Assembly (NCBI GenBank): GCA_002336845.1
Contig: DDEX01000094.1
Location: 9,226-61,261 of the forward strand
DNA length: 52,036 nucleotides
Source of the DNA: Rhodobacteraceae bacterium UBA1943
Lineage (GTDB): Bacteria; Pseudomonadota; Alphaproteobacteria; Rhodobacterales; Rhodobacteraceae
Direction: 5' to 3'
Each line of letters opens with the position of its first letter. Positions within the stretch are counted from its first letter, which is position 1. The notes under the pieces were generated by a model. It was given only the letters and a program-made list of their open reading frames with translations. It was not told where the DNA came from and searched no databases. Shown one piece after another: positions 25,701 through 34,049 of this stretch. The translations under genes were made by a program, and so were the position numbers.

Positions 25701-27737
25701 TCAACGCCGCCGACGCCGCCCGCCTTCGCCCCCGCCCGAGGCCGGGTTATAACTGACATCCGGCAACGTCACGATCTTCAGCAGTTCCGGGAACGGTTCC
25801 ACCGCATTCGGAATGGCCGAGGCATTGACGAAATGCTCCTGAAACTTCGGCTCGATCGCGGTTTCCACCTTGTGAATATCATGCACCGTCGCCTCGATCG
25901 CATTGCGAGAGCCGACGTTGCACAGTGCAATCCGCGCGCCGGTGCCGGCGGCGTTTCCGGCAGAGACCACCTTGTCCAGCGGCACATCGGGGATCATGCC
26001 CAGCACCATCGCGTGTTTGGGGCTGATATGCGCGCCAAAGGCCCCGGCCAGCGTGACCTTTTCCACCTTCTCGACGCCCATCTCATCCATCAACAGCCGT
26101 GCCCCGGCATATAGCGCCGATTTGGCAAGCTGGATCGCGCGAATGTCGCCCTGTGTCACCCAGATCTTCGGCCCGCCTTCGGCGCTGGCATCGTGCAACA
26201 GATAGGATTGCGTGCGCCCGAAGGTCACGCAGCGTTCGGTGCCCACCTGTTCGGCGCTGCCGATCAGCCCGGTCTGGTCCAGAATCCCCGCCAGCCGCAT
26301 CTCGGCCACCGCCTCGATGATGCCCGATCCACAGATGCCGGTGATGCCGCTGCCCTTGACCGCCGCCGCAAAGCCCGGATCGTCAGACCACAGGTCCGAC
26401 CCAATGACGCGGAAACGCGGCTCTTTCGTCACCGGATCAATCTCGACCCGCTCGATCGCGCCGGGGGCCGCGCGTTGCCCGCTGGAAATCTGCGCGCCTT
26501 CAAAGGCCGGGCCGGTCGGGCTGGAACAGGCGAGAACCCGGTTCTTGTTGCCCAACAGAATCTCGGCATTGGTGCCGACATCGACGATCAGCACCATTTC
26601 GTCCGACTTGCCGGGTTCTTCCGACAGGGCAACGGCGGCGCAATCGGCGCCGACATGGCCGGCGATGCAGGGCAGCACATAGACCCGCGCGGCGCGGTGG
26701 ATATTCGTCAGGTCCAGATCGCGCCCGTCCAGCGACAGGCTGCCAGAAGTCGCCAGCGCAAAGGGGGCCTGTCCCAGCTCCACCGGGTCAATCCCCATCA
26801 GCAGATGGTGCATGACCGGGTTCATCACAAAGACCACCTCGAAAATCGCCTTCGGGTCGATCTTTGCCTCTTCGGCAATCGTCTTGGCCAGCGCGTTGAT
26901 CGCCTCGCGCACAGCCTTGGTCATCTCGGCATCGCCGCCGGGGTTCATCATGGCATAGGACACCCGGCTCATCAGGTCTTCGCCAAAACGGATCTGCGGG
27001 TTCATCAGGCCGTTCGAGGCCAGAACCGTGCCGTCGGCCAGATTGCACAGATGCGCCGCGATGGTGGTCGAGCCAAGGTCGATGGCCAGCCCGTAAAGGG
27101 CGCCGTCGTGAAAACCGGGATAAACCTCCAGCATCCGGGTGCGGGTGTCGTGGTTGCCCTTGTGCAGCACCACCGTCACCTTCCATTCGCCCTTGCGCAG
27201 CACGGGTTGCAGGCGCGACAGCAACCCCAGATCGGCGATGACATCGGTCACGCCCCATTGCGCCGCCAGCGCCTCTTTCAACCGCTCAAAATCGCCCGAG
27301 GGGTTGTGCATGTCAGGCTCTGCCACCTCGACGAACAGCGACCGGGTGGCCGGATCCATCACGATGTCACGCTGGGTCGCCGATTTGCGGATGACCTGCT
27401 TGTGCACCTGGCTTTCGGGCGGCACGTCGATGACCACATCGCCCATCACCTGCGCCTGACAGCCAAGGCGGCGGCCGGGGGCCATGCCACGCTTGGATTT
27501 GTAGCGTTCTTCCACCGCATTCCATGGGCTTAGCGCATCGTCATCGACATGCACGCCATGCTTGGGAAACTCGCCATAGCCGGGGCTGATCTGGCATTTG
27601 GAACAGATGCCACGCCCGCCGCAGACGGAATCAAGGTCAACGCCCAACTGGCGGGCGGCGGTCAGAACCGGGGTGCCAAGGGCAAAGCGCCCGCGCTTGC
27701 CAGAGGGGGTAAAGATCACAAGGGCGTCGTCAGTCAT
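25701..27737 (-). CDS. ASKHA/DUF4445 corrinoid-protein reductive activator (RACo/RamA-like)
   Basis: A 678-residue protein. The N-terminal plant-type [2Fe-2S] ferredoxin domain (about 1-100) has ligands Cys39, Cys45, Cys48 (VCGGRGICSKC) and Cys93. A linker and middle domain follow (about 115-215), then a large ASKHA ATPase domain with the phosphate loop LAIDLGSTTIAAHLCN, LIVDVGTNAEILLGN, GICGSGIIEAVAEM and LAGAFGAHISPKHA. Relatives reduce inactive Co(II) corrinoid methyl carriers with ATP. The protein ends in a Gly/Arg-rich tail. Its start (27737) overlaps the end of the cupin gene by 8 nt. It may serve the MttB-like protein at 9674, but no corrinoid protein is visible. Confidence 0.88.
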   Translation of the reverse strand: MTDDALVIFTPSGKRGRFALGTPVLTAARQLGVDLDSVCGGRGICSKCQISPGYGEFPKHGVHVDDDALSPWNAVEERYKSKRGMAPGRRLGCQAQVMGDVVIDVPPESQVHKQVIRKSATQRDIVMDPATRSLFVEVAEPDMHNPSGDFERLKEALAAQWGVTDVIADLGLLSRLQPVLRKGEWKVTVVLHKGNHDTRTRMLEVYPGFHDGALYGLAIDLGSTTIAAHLCNLADGTVLASNGLMNPQIRFGEDLMSRVSYAMMNPGGDAEMTKAVREAINALAKTIAEEAKIDPKAIFEVVFVMNPVMHHLLMGIDPVELGQAPFALATSGSLSLDGRDLDLTNIHRAARVYVLPCIAGHVGADCAAVALSEEPGKSDEMVLIVDVGTNAEILLGNKNRVLACSSPTGPAFEGAQISSGQRAAPGAIERVEIDPVTKEPRFRVIGSDLWSDDPGFAAAVKGSGITGICGSGIIEAVAEMRLAGILDQTGLIGSAEQVGTERCVTFGRTQSYLLHDASAEGGPKIWVTQGDIRAIQLAKSALYAGARLLMDEMGVEKVEKVTLAGAFGAHISPKHAMVLGMIPDVPLDKVVSAGNAAGTGARIALCNVGSRNAIEATVHDIHKVETAIEPKFQEHFVNASAIPNAVEPFPELLKIVTLPDVSYNPASGGGEGGRRRRR

Positions 27738-28131
27738 GGCGTTCTCCGGCTTCATGCAGGAAGCGGTATTGGATGTCGTCAAAAGAGGCGGTGGCAAAGG
27801 TGTAGAACCATTTCAGCGGCGCTGAGACTTCCGGCACCCCATGCACCACACCGCCCGGAATGAACAGCGCCACGCCGGGGGCAAGGCGATGCGGCTTGCC
27901 ATCGATCATGACCATGCCTTCGCCCTCCAGCCCGAAATAAACCTCGGCCTGCGGATGCGAATGCAGGGCAAATGTCTCGCCCGGCGCCATCAGGGCGATG
28001 CCGCAGACCATACTGTCGGTCGGTGTGGCGGGGGCAGAGATCAGCGTTCGAAAACGGATCGTGCCGCGCGCCGGATCGTCCCAGCGTTCGTCAGGAAGGC
28101 AGGCTGCATCCACAGAGGTCGGTCGCGTCAC
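27730..28131 (-). CDS. Small cupin-domain protein
   Basis: A 133-residue single-domain cupin. The metal site is probably His57, His59, Glu63 and His97 (ALHSHPQAEVYFGLEGEG, FIPGGVVHGV). The HxHxxxExYxxLxG pattern is shared with DMSP-lyase-type and related cupins, but also with many others, so no reaction is assigned. The start chosen is GTG at 28131, preceded by AAAGGACGACC; a longer ATG frame to 28185 lacks a ribosome site and adds an unconserved basic stretch. It is translationally coupled to the corrinoid-activator gene, which suggests a shared role in methylated-compound metabolism (inference). Confidence 0.8.
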   Translation of the reverse strand: MTRPTSVDAACLPDERWDDPARGTIRFRTLISAPATPTDSMVCGIALMAPGETFALHSHPQAEVYFGLEGEGMVMIDGKPHRLAPGVALFIPGGVVHGVPEVSAPLKWFYTFATASFDDIQYRFLHEAGERHD

Positions 28132-28261
28132 GGTCGTCCTTTCCTGTTCGCCCCTTCTTTCTAGGCGACAGAGACGCAGCGACAAGCCCTGAAAGCGGCG
28201 TCTTTCGCACAGGTTGCGGCGCTATGCGCTTTGACGAAACGGCGCGTTCCCTTGCCGGGTT

Positions 28262-29347
28262 TCATCCCCCGGCGCGGAACTGTTTCGCCAGTTTCAGCCC
28301 CTGGCCCTGATAGTTGGATTGCAACCCGGCCCCATACAGCGTTTCGGGCCGTTCCGACATGCGTTCATAGACCAGACGGCCCACCACCTGCCCATGCTCC
28401 AGCACAAAGGGGGCTTCGTGACAGCGCACCTCGAGCACGCCGCGGCTGCCGATGCCGCCCGCGCTGGCATGGCCAAAGCCGGGGTCAAAAAAGCCCGCGT
28501 AATGCACCCTGAACTCCCCCACCATCGCCAGATAGGGGGCCATTTCTGCGGCGTAATCGGGCGGGATCGTCACCGCCTCGCGGGACACAAGGATATAGAA
28601 CGCGCCCGGATCAAGGATGATGCGGCCTTCGGTGGTGCGCAGCTCTTCCCAAAAGTCGCGGGCGGCGTAATGGCCGATCCGGTCCAGATCGACCACGCCG
28701 GTATGCGGTTTGGCGCGGTAGCCCACCAGATCGTCCTTTCCGGGTGACAGATCGACCGAAAAGCCCAGGCCTTCGGAAATGACGGCCTCGCCCGAAACCA
28801 GCGGCTCGGCGCGGTGCAGGGCCTTCAGCGCCTCATCCGTCAGCACCGCCTGACCGGCGCGAAACCGGATCTGGTTCAGCCGTTGCCCGGCGCGCACCAG
28901 CACCGAAAAGCTGCGCGGGCACACCTCGGCATAAAGGGGGCCGGTGTATCCTTCGGGAATGCGGTCGAACTCTGCCCCGCCATCGGTGATCGCGCGGGTC
29001 AGCAGGTCCAGCCTGCCGGTTGAACTTTTGGCATTGGCCACCGCCGTGATTCCGGGCGGCAGGGCCAGCCGTTCCATCAGGGGAATCACATAGACGCAGC
29101 CCTTTTCCAGCACTGCGCCGTTGGTCAGATCGACGCGGTGCATCTCGAATTCGGCGATCCTGTCGGCCACCTTCGCGCCGTGACCAGCAAGAAAAGAGGC
29201 GCGGACGCGGTAGGCCACGGTGCCAAGGCGCAGATCAAGGCTGGCGGGCTGCACCTGCGCCGGAATGATCGCCGGATCGGCGGCGATAGCCCCCTGAGCG
29301 ATCAGGGCACGCAGGGTCTGGGCAGGCAAAACGCCGGGCTGGATCAT
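28262..29347 (-). CDS. dcd: 2'-deoxycytidine 5'-triphosphate deaminase, long (duplicated) form
   Basis: Deaminates dCTP to dUTP for dTMP synthesis. At 361 residues it is about twice the size of E. coli Dcd; two beta-barrel halves can be read, the first with VQPASLDLRLGTVAYRV and ANAKSSTGRLDLLTRAITDG, the second with GRIILDPGAFYILVSREAVT and HYAGFFDPGFGH. This fused form is common in alphaproteobacteria. ATG at 29347. Its 3' end lies 130 nt before the cupin start with no strong terminator between. The terminator hairpin of the tRNA upstream (29400-29431) separates it from the tRNA gene. Confidence 0.93.
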   Translation of the reverse strand: MIQPGVLPAQTLRALIAQGAIAADPAIIPAQVQPASLDLRLGTVAYRVRASFLAGHGAKVADRIAEFEMHRVDLTNGAVLEKGCVYVIPLMERLALPPGITAVANAKSSTGRLDLLTRAITDGGAEFDRIPEGYTGPLYAEVCPRSFSVLVRAGQRLNQIRFRAGQAVLTDEALKALHRAEPLVSGEAVISEGLGFSVDLSPGKDDLVGYRAKPHTGVVDLDRIGHYAARDFWEELRTTEGRIILDPGAFYILVSREAVTIPPDYAAEMAPYLAMVGEFRVHYAGFFDPGFGHASAGGIGSRGVLEVRCHEAPFVLEHGQVVGRLVYERMSERPETLYGAGLQSNYQGQGLKLAKQFRAGG

Positions 29348-29399
29348 CTGCGAAGCCTTTCGCGGCTGGGGCTAATTGGGGGCTATTTCCTGAAATGAG

Positions 29400-29431
29400 A
29401 ACGCCCGCCTGCCGGTTGGCAAGCGGGCGTT
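29400..29431 (-). terminator. Terminator hairpin downstream of tRNA-Pro
   Basis: A 14-bp stem (29400-29413 with 29418-29431) with a 4-nt loop. On the minus strand its one mismatch is a G-U wobble, while on the plus strand it is C-A, so the structure is built for the minus strand. It lies 6 nt after the CCA end of the tRNA. Confidence 0.75.
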
Positions 29432-29437
29432 TTCACA

Positions 29438-29516
29438 TGGTCGGGCCGGTGAGATTCGAACTCACGACCTCCCGCCCCCCAGACGGACGCGCTAAACCAG
29501 GCTGCGCTACGGCCCG
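29438..29516 (-). tRNA. tRNA-Pro (anticodon GGG)
   Basis: A 79-nt cloverleaf on the minus strand. The acceptor stem is CGGGCCG/CGGCCCG (7 perfect pairs) with discriminator A and an encoded CCA. The D arm is GCGC/GCGC, the anticodon arm TCCGT-CTGGGGG-GCGGG with anticodon GGG, and the T arm GTGAG-TTCGAAT-CTCAC. It reads proline codons CCC (and CCU by wobble). A promoter is visible upstream and a strong hairpin downstream, so it is probably a single-gene unit. Confidence 0.96.
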
Positions 29517-29529
29517 ACGATGTGGGGGT

Positions 29530-29557
29530 TACATAACGAGTTTCGTGGCGGGGGCAA
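29530..29557 (-). promoter_or_regulatory. Promoter of tRNA-Pro
   Basis: On the minus strand, TTGCCC (-35) and TATGTA (-10) are separated by 16 nt, and the -10 box ends 13 nt before the first base of the tRNA. This spacing fits a stable-RNA promoter with a very short leader. Confidence 0.5.
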
Positions 29558-29582
29558 GCAGGAAAGTGCATGATTTTTCCGC

Positions 29583-30443
29583 TTAATAGCGCGGGCCGAT
29601 CATGCGGTCTTCCAGCACGATCAGCCTGTCGCGCAGTCGGCGCAGGGTTTCGCGGTGGGCCGCCAGACGGATACGTGGCGCGGCAGAGATTCGGGCCGCG
29701 AGGCTGGCATTGGCAACGGGCAACAAGGGCGCAGCCGGATCGTGGGGGGCAGGGCCCGATGGGGCCGAATCGGCGGGCATGTCGCCAGAGGCAGAAACGG
29801 TCAGCGCGATGATACGGTCTTGCAGACCATCGTCATCGGCATCGATCATCATCGGCGCTTCGGGGGCGGGTTCGGCGACCGGCGGCTCTGTAGGCAGGGC
29901 GGCCAAGGCTTCGCTTACCTGTTCGAACAGCGGTTCGGGCGGTAGCTCTGACGGTGCGGCCTGGGGTGGAACCAGATCGTCGAACAAACCGCGGAACAGA
30001 TTTGGCTGTTCGGGCTTGCGTGGCCGCACAGGGTCTTTTTTCAGGGCGGTTTCCAGTGCCACGATCTGCGCGGTTTCCGGCTCGGCTGGCGTTGGGACAG
30101 CGGTTTCCGTGGGGAAGTTCGCGGTCAGCGCCGCTTCCAGGGCCGCCTCGGCATCTTCCTCGACCACATGGGCATCGCCACCTATGCCCGCCACATGGCG
30201 CACGCCCTGTTCGCGCAGCATCTTCTGCACGCCGCGAATCGTCATGCCTTCTTCATGCAGCAGCCGTTTGATGCCCGAAAGCAGTGCCACATCCGCCGGG
30301 CGATAATATCGCCGCCCGCCCGCGCGCTTGACCGGCCTGATCTGGGGAAAGCGGCTTTCCCAGAACCGCAGCACATGAGCCGGGGTTTCCAAAAGATCCG
30401 CTACCTCGCTGATGGTGCGGAAGGCTTCTGGCGACTTGTCCAT
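29583..30443 (-). CDS. MerR-family transcriptional regulator
   Basis: A 286-residue protein. The N-terminal MerR winged helix (about 8-80) reads FRTISEVADLLETPAHVLRF, RRYYRPADVALLSGIKRLLH and EGMTIRGVQKMLREQG. Beyond residue 100 the protein is acidic and Pro/Ala-rich (low complexity) up to a basic C-terminal helix (AAHRETLRRLRDRLIVLEDR). A MerR gene directly after ihfA is a conserved alphaproteobacterial arrangement; its targets and any ligand are unknown. No metal-binding cysteine pair is visible. ATG at 30443, 15 nt after ihfA. Confidence 0.9.
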   Translation of the reverse strand: MDKSPEAFRTISEVADLLETPAHVLRFWESRFPQIRPVKRAGGRRYYRPADVALLSGIKRLLHEEGMTIRGVQKMLREQGVRHVAGIGGDAHVVEEDAEAALEAALTANFPTETAVPTPAEPETAQIVALETALKKDPVRPRKPEQPNLFRGLFDDLVPPQAAPSELPPEPLFEQVSEALAALPTEPPVAEPAPEAPMMIDADDDGLQDRIIALTVSASGDMPADSAPSGPAPHDPAAPLLPVANASLAARISAAPRIRLAAHRETLRRLRDRLIVLEDRMIGPRY

Positions 30444-30458
30444 GCCCGTGCAGTCCCG

Positions 30459-30761
30459 TTACTTCTTCTTGCCCGCAGCCACGCGGTCTTTCATCAGATG
30501 CGAGGGCCGGAAGGTTAGCACGCGGCGCGGGCTGATCGGAACCTCGTCCCCGGTTTTCGGGTTGCGGCCGACGCGGGCCGTCTTGTCACGCACCGAAAAC
30601 GTGCCGAAGGACGAGATTTTAACCGTCTCGCCGCTGGCCAGCGCGTCGGACATATGTCCAAGAACCGCCTCGACCAGTTGCGCCGATTCATTGCGGCTTA
30701 GTCCAACTTCGTGGAACACGGCTTCGGAAAGGTCCATCCGTGTCAGAGTCTTTTCGCTCAT
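30459..30761 (-). CDS. ihfA: Integration host factor subunit alpha
   Basis: IHF-alpha, with IHF-beta, bends DNA at WATCAANNNNTTR sites. 100 residues with SEKTLTRMDLSEAVFHEVGL at the start, GETVKISSFGTFSVRDK, and the DNA-intercalating arm GRNPKTGDEVPISPRRVLTF, close to what I recall of Rhodobacter IHF-alpha. Two adjacent ATGs (30764, 30761) exist; the G-rich ribosome site is only 2 nt from the first, so the second is favoured. It lies in the fabH-ihfA-merR block. A perfect IHF consensus site lies 55-67 nt upstream, suggesting autoregulation. Confidence 0.97.
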   Translation of the reverse strand: MSEKTLTRMDLSEAVFHEVGLSRNESAQLVEAVLGHMSDALASGETVKISSFGTFSVRDKTARVGRNPKTGDEVPISPRRVLTFRPSHLMKDRVAAGKKK

Positions 30762-30815
30762 CATATCCCCCCCGGGTTATTCGGGCAGGATGGGCGCTTA
30801 GGAATTGCGAGTCAA

Positions 30816-30828
30816 TATCAATCACTTG
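30816..30828 (+). promoter_or_regulatory. Candidate IHF-binding site upstream of ihfA
   Basis: TATCAATCACTTG matches the IHF consensus WATCAANNNNTTR at every defined position. It lies in the 87-nt gap between fabH and ihfA, next to a TTGACT hexamer (minus strand, 30815-30810) that could be the ihfA -35 box. IHF genes are autoregulated in E. coli. Confidence 0.5.
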
Positions 30829-30848
30829 GGGCAGGGCGTTCACGCGCC

Positions 30849-31820
30849 TTACCAGCGAAGAACGACTGATCCCCAGGCGAGACCACCGCCGATCGCCTCG
30901 GTCACCACCAGATCGCCGGGTTTGATCTGCCCGCGCGCCTTGCCAACCGACAGCGCCAGGGGAATCGAGGCGGCAGAGGTGTTGCCGTGATCCTGTACAG
31001 TCACGACCACACGGTCCATCGGCACCTGCATCCGCTTGGCCGTGGCCTCGATGATGCGGATGTTGGCTTGATGCGGAACGATCCAGTCCACATCCTCGCC
31101 CGACAGGCCGATCTTGTCCAAGGCGGCATGGGCGGTTTCGGCCAGCTTTTCCACCGCATGGCGGAACACTTCCTTGCCCTCCATCCGCAGATGGCCGGTG
31201 GTGCCGGTGGAAACGCCGCCATCGACGTAAAGAATGTCTTTATGCCGCCCGTCGCTGTGCAGGTCGGTCGCCAGAATGCCGCGGTCGGCGGTTGTGCCCT
31301 GGCCTTCAGCGACCTCCAGCACCAGCGCACCGGCCCCGTCACCGAACAGCACACAGGTGCCGCGGTCAGTCCAGTCCATCAGGCGGCTGAAGGTTTCAGC
31401 CCCGATTACCAGCACGCGGCGCGCCGAACCCGAAATGATCAGCGCATTGGCATTGGTCAGGGCAAAGACGAACCCGGCGCAAACCGCCTGAACGTCAAAG
31501 GCAAAGCCGCCCGTCATGCCCAGTTGGGCCTGAATCATGGTGGCGGCAGAGGGGAAGGTCAGATCGGCTGTCGAGGTGGCGACGATGATCGCGTCAATGT
31601 CCTGCGCTGTCAGACCGGCGTCGGCAAGGGCGGCCTGCGCAGCACGGGTTCCCAGATCGGATGTCGTCTGGCCCTCGGCGGCGAAATGGCGGCGTTCGAT
31701 ACCGGAGCGGCTGCGAATCCATTCGTCCGAGGTTTCGATAATCGCCTCGAATTCGCTGTTGGGCACCACACGCTCGGGCAGGTAATGCCCGACGCCCTTT
31801 ACCACGGCGCGTATCGTCAT
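30849..31820 (-). CDS. fabH: 3-oxoacyl-ACP synthase III (FabH)
   Basis: Starts fatty-acid synthesis by condensing acetyl-CoA with malonyl-ACP. 323 residues. The catalytic triad is visible: Cys114 in AFDVQAVCAGFVFAL, the histidine in IVPHQANIRIIEATAKR, and the asparagine in VQDHGNTSAASIPLAL. The N-terminal TSDEWIRSRSGIERRHF is typical. The start overlaps the plsX stop by 4 nt, so the two are translationally coupled in the yceD-rpmF-plsX-fabH block. Confidence 0.97.
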   Translation of the reverse strand: MTIRAVVKGVGHYLPERVVPNSEFEAIIETSDEWIRSRSGIERRHFAAEGQTTSDLGTRAAQAALADAGLTAQDIDAIIVATSTADLTFPSAATMIQAQLGMTGGFAFDVQAVCAGFVFALTNANALIISGSARRVLVIGAETFSRLMDWTDRGTCVLFGDGAGALVLEVAEGQGTTADRGILATDLHSDGRHKDILYVDGGVSTGTTGHLRMEGKEVFRHAVEKLAETAHAALDKIGLSGEDVDWIVPHQANIRIIEATAKRMQVPMDRVVVTVQDHGNTSAASIPLALSVGKARGQIKPGDLVVTEAIGGGLAWGSVVLRW

Positions 31821-32926
31821 TCTTCGGACCCAGCCTCCCCGGCACTCGCCGGCGCATCCTGCCCCGCGCGTTCGGCGGATGCAACCCGCGCCGCAAGCGA
31901 TTGAGTAAAGCCCGCTTTTGCCAGCCGATGCGCCAGTTCCACCGCCGCAGCAACCCCCGTGGCATCGGAAGAGCCGTGCGATTTCACCACCGTGCCGTTC
32001 AACCCCAGAAACACCCCGCCATTGGCCAGTCGCGGGTCGATCCGCCGCGCAAGGCGTTTCAGCGACCCCAGCGCCAGCAAGGCGGCAAAGCGCGACAAGA
32101 GGCCCGCGTTGAACGCCTCTTTCATGAAGTCGGAAATCAGCTTGGCGGTGCCTTCGCCGGTTTTCAGCGCGATATTGCCGGTGAAGCCATCGGTCACGAT
32201 CACATCCACTCGGTCAGAGGGAATGTCGCCACCCTCGACAAATCCGACGAAATCGTATCCCGACACTTCGGCGGCGGCGCCCAGCAGGTGATGCGCCTCA
32301 TGCAGCTCGGCGCGGCCCTTGTGTTCCTCGGTCCCGACGTTCAGCAGGCCAACACGCGGGCGGGCAAGCTGCATTCCATTCTTGGCGTACGACGCGCCCA
32401 TGGCGGCATATTGCAAAAGGTCCGCCGCCTCGGCCTTGATGTCGGCGCCCACGTCCAGCATGACGTTAAAGCCCGAGGGGTTGCGCGAGGGCCAATAGCA
32501 GGCAATCGCCGGGCGGTTCACCCCGGGCAGCTTGCGCAGCCGCAGCATGGAAACCGCCATCAACGCACCGGTATTGCCGCAGGACACCGCAGCCCCGGCT
32601 TCGCCCGCCTTCACGCTGTCGATGGCGGACCACATCGAGGTGCCATTGCCCGACCGCATGATCTGGCTGGGCTTGTCGTGCATGGTCACGACGCGCTCGG
32701 CATGACGCAACTCAACCCGGCCAGCCAATGTGGGCTGCCGGGCCAAAAGCCGCTTTAGTTCGGATTCGTTGCCATGCAGCAGAAACTGCGCGTCGGGCAG
32801 GCGTTCGGCAGAAATCACCAAACCGGCGACAACAGCCGCCGGCCCGCGATCTCCACCCATCGCATCAACGGAAATGACGGTGCGCCCGCCGTTTTCAGCC
32901 CGTTCAGTATCCTGTCCGGTCGTCAT
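31817..32926 (-). CDS. plsX: Phosphate acyltransferase PlsX
   Basis: Makes acyl-phosphate from acyl-ACP for phospholipid synthesis. 369 residues with ISVDAMGGDRGPAAVVAGL at the N-terminus, AVSCGNTGALMAVSMLRLRK, LNVGTEEHKG and FTGNIALKTGEG, all PlsX family motifs. ATG at 32926; the ribosome site is weak and the first 16 residues are not conserved. It is followed by fabH with a 4-nt overlap and preceded by rpmF at 26 nt. Confidence 0.96.
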   Translation of the reverse strand: MTTGQDTERAENGGRTVISVDAMGGDRGPAAVVAGLVISAERLPDAQFLLHGNESELKRLLARQPTLAGRVELRHAERVVTMHDKPSQIMRSGNGTSMWSAIDSVKAGEAGAAVSCGNTGALMAVSMLRLRKLPGVNRPAIACYWPSRNPSGFNVMLDVGADIKAEAADLLQYAAMGASYAKNGMQLARPRVGLLNVGTEEHKGRAELHEAHHLLGAAAEVSGYDFVGFVEGGDIPSDRVDVIVTDGFTGNIALKTGEGTAKLISDFMKEAFNAGLLSRFAALLALGSLKRLARRIDPRLANGGVFLGLNGTVVKSHGSSDATGVAAAVELAHRLAKAGFTQSLAARVASAERAGQDAPASAGEAGSEE

Positions 32927-32952
32927 CGGGGCGCGAAAGCGTCAGGGGCGGC

Positions 32953-33156
32953 TTACGCCGCGTCCTCGTCCGTTTCGACCGCCTTGGTGGCCACGACTTC
33001 GCGCGCATCGTAATGGCCGCAGGACGGGCAAACGTGGTGCGGGCGCTTCAGCTCGCCGCAGTTGGAGCAATCTTGCGGGTTGCCAGCGGTCAGGGCGTCA
33101 TGCGCACGACGCATGTTGCGGCGCGAACGGGTGACTCGGTTCTGAGGGACAGCCAT
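32953..33156 (-). CDS. rpmF: 50S ribosomal protein L32
   Basis: A 67-residue ribosomal protein: MAVPQNRVTRSRRNMRRAHD followed by a zinc-ribbon-like CSNCGELKRPHHVCPSCGHY with all four cysteines, so the zinc-binding form. The frame is open upstream, but the conserved MAVP start at 33156 has GAGGTCGAGAC just before it. It sits between yceD and plsX as in many proteobacteria. Confidence 0.97.
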   Translation of the reverse strand: MAVPQNRVTRSRRNMRRAHDALTAGNPQDCSNCGELKRPHHVCPSCGHYDAREVVATKAVETDEDAA

Positions 33157-33307
33157 GTCTCGACCTCGGGGTTTTGAGGGGCAGGCCCCTGATTTTCGTT
33201 TGTTTCCAAGCCCTTCGTCCAAGCGCAAGAACGCGGCGGAAGGCCCCGGATGAGGCGCGGAACATACTCATAATCCGCGCGGGTGCAAGCCCTTTTGTGG
33301 CCGCATC

Positions 33308-33859
33308 TTATTCGCCCTTTTCTTTCAGCTTTCCGGCAAGGCTGGCAAGCCCGGCAAAGGGGTTCAGATCGGCCTGGCGCAGGGGCTCGATGCCGGGCGG
33401 GCCAAAGACTGCCTCGCCCAGTTCGGCACCCGCCGCACGGGGAAAGGGCGGCAAAGCCAGCGCAAGCGCCTCGATCGCAACCTGAACAACGTCAATCTCT
33501 TCTGGCAGCGGTTCGGTGTCTTCCTCGGGAATCTCGGCCTCGGCTTCCTCGGGGTCGGCATAATTGGCCAGATAGTGACGGCTCGATTCGTCGCGCAGGC
33601 TGGCGGGAACCGGGGCAAGGGTAACGACGCAAGGCTGCACGACCTCGGCCACCAGGGTTGCCGTCAGGTGAAAATCATGGCGACCCTCGGGTTGAAGCTG
33701 GCCGACAAAACTGAAGTCTGGCAACCCGATCAGCCCCAGCGTATCGGCAATCGCCGCGCGCTCATCCGCATTGGGGCGAAAGGCAAAGCGTGTCGGCTTG
33801 CGCGTCGGCAGGCTGGCCACACGAAAGGGCATCCGGGGAAGGGCGGGGGTATCTGTCAT
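33308..33859 (-). CDS. YceD/DUF177 family protein
   Basis: A 183-residue acidic protein of the YceD family: a ribosome-assembly-linked protein (23S rRNA accumulation in some bacteria) nearly always encoded before rpmF. The core VAEVVQPCVVTLAPVPASLR carries the usual single conserved cysteine; the acidic run EEAEAEIPEEDTEPLPEEID follows, then LALALPPFPRAAGAE. AGGAGGT 4 nt before the ATG at 33859 is a near-ideal ribosome site. rpmF starts 151 nt later. Confidence 0.9.
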   Translation of the reverse strand: MTDTPALPRMPFRVASLPTRKPTRFAFRPNADERAAIADTLGLIGLPDFSFVGQLQPEGRHDFHLTATLVAEVVQPCVVTLAPVPASLRDESSRHYLANYADPEEAEAEIPEEDTEPLPEEIDVVQVAIEALALALPPFPRAAGAELGEAVFGPPGIEPLRQADLNPFAGLASLAGKLKEKGE

Positions 33860-34049
33860 CCTGACCTCCTATTCTGTGGCCGATCGGCACATCAGGCCCG
33901 GCCACAGCACAGCATTCTTGAACAGGACGGCGACCTTCTGTAAGCCCTTGGGGAAAGACCGGGCCGGTCGGCCTGCCTTTTTTGCGATAGTGCCGCAAAA
34001 CGGCCATGGCAAGGGCGACTGGTTGTCTTAGGGGTGTACGGGGACAGGC

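Noticed and set aside
26193..27533. 446-codon plus-strand frame opposite the RACo-like gene
   Set aside because: Shadow frame with Arg/His/Gln-rich translation; the minus-strand protein has complete ferredoxin and ASKHA motifs.
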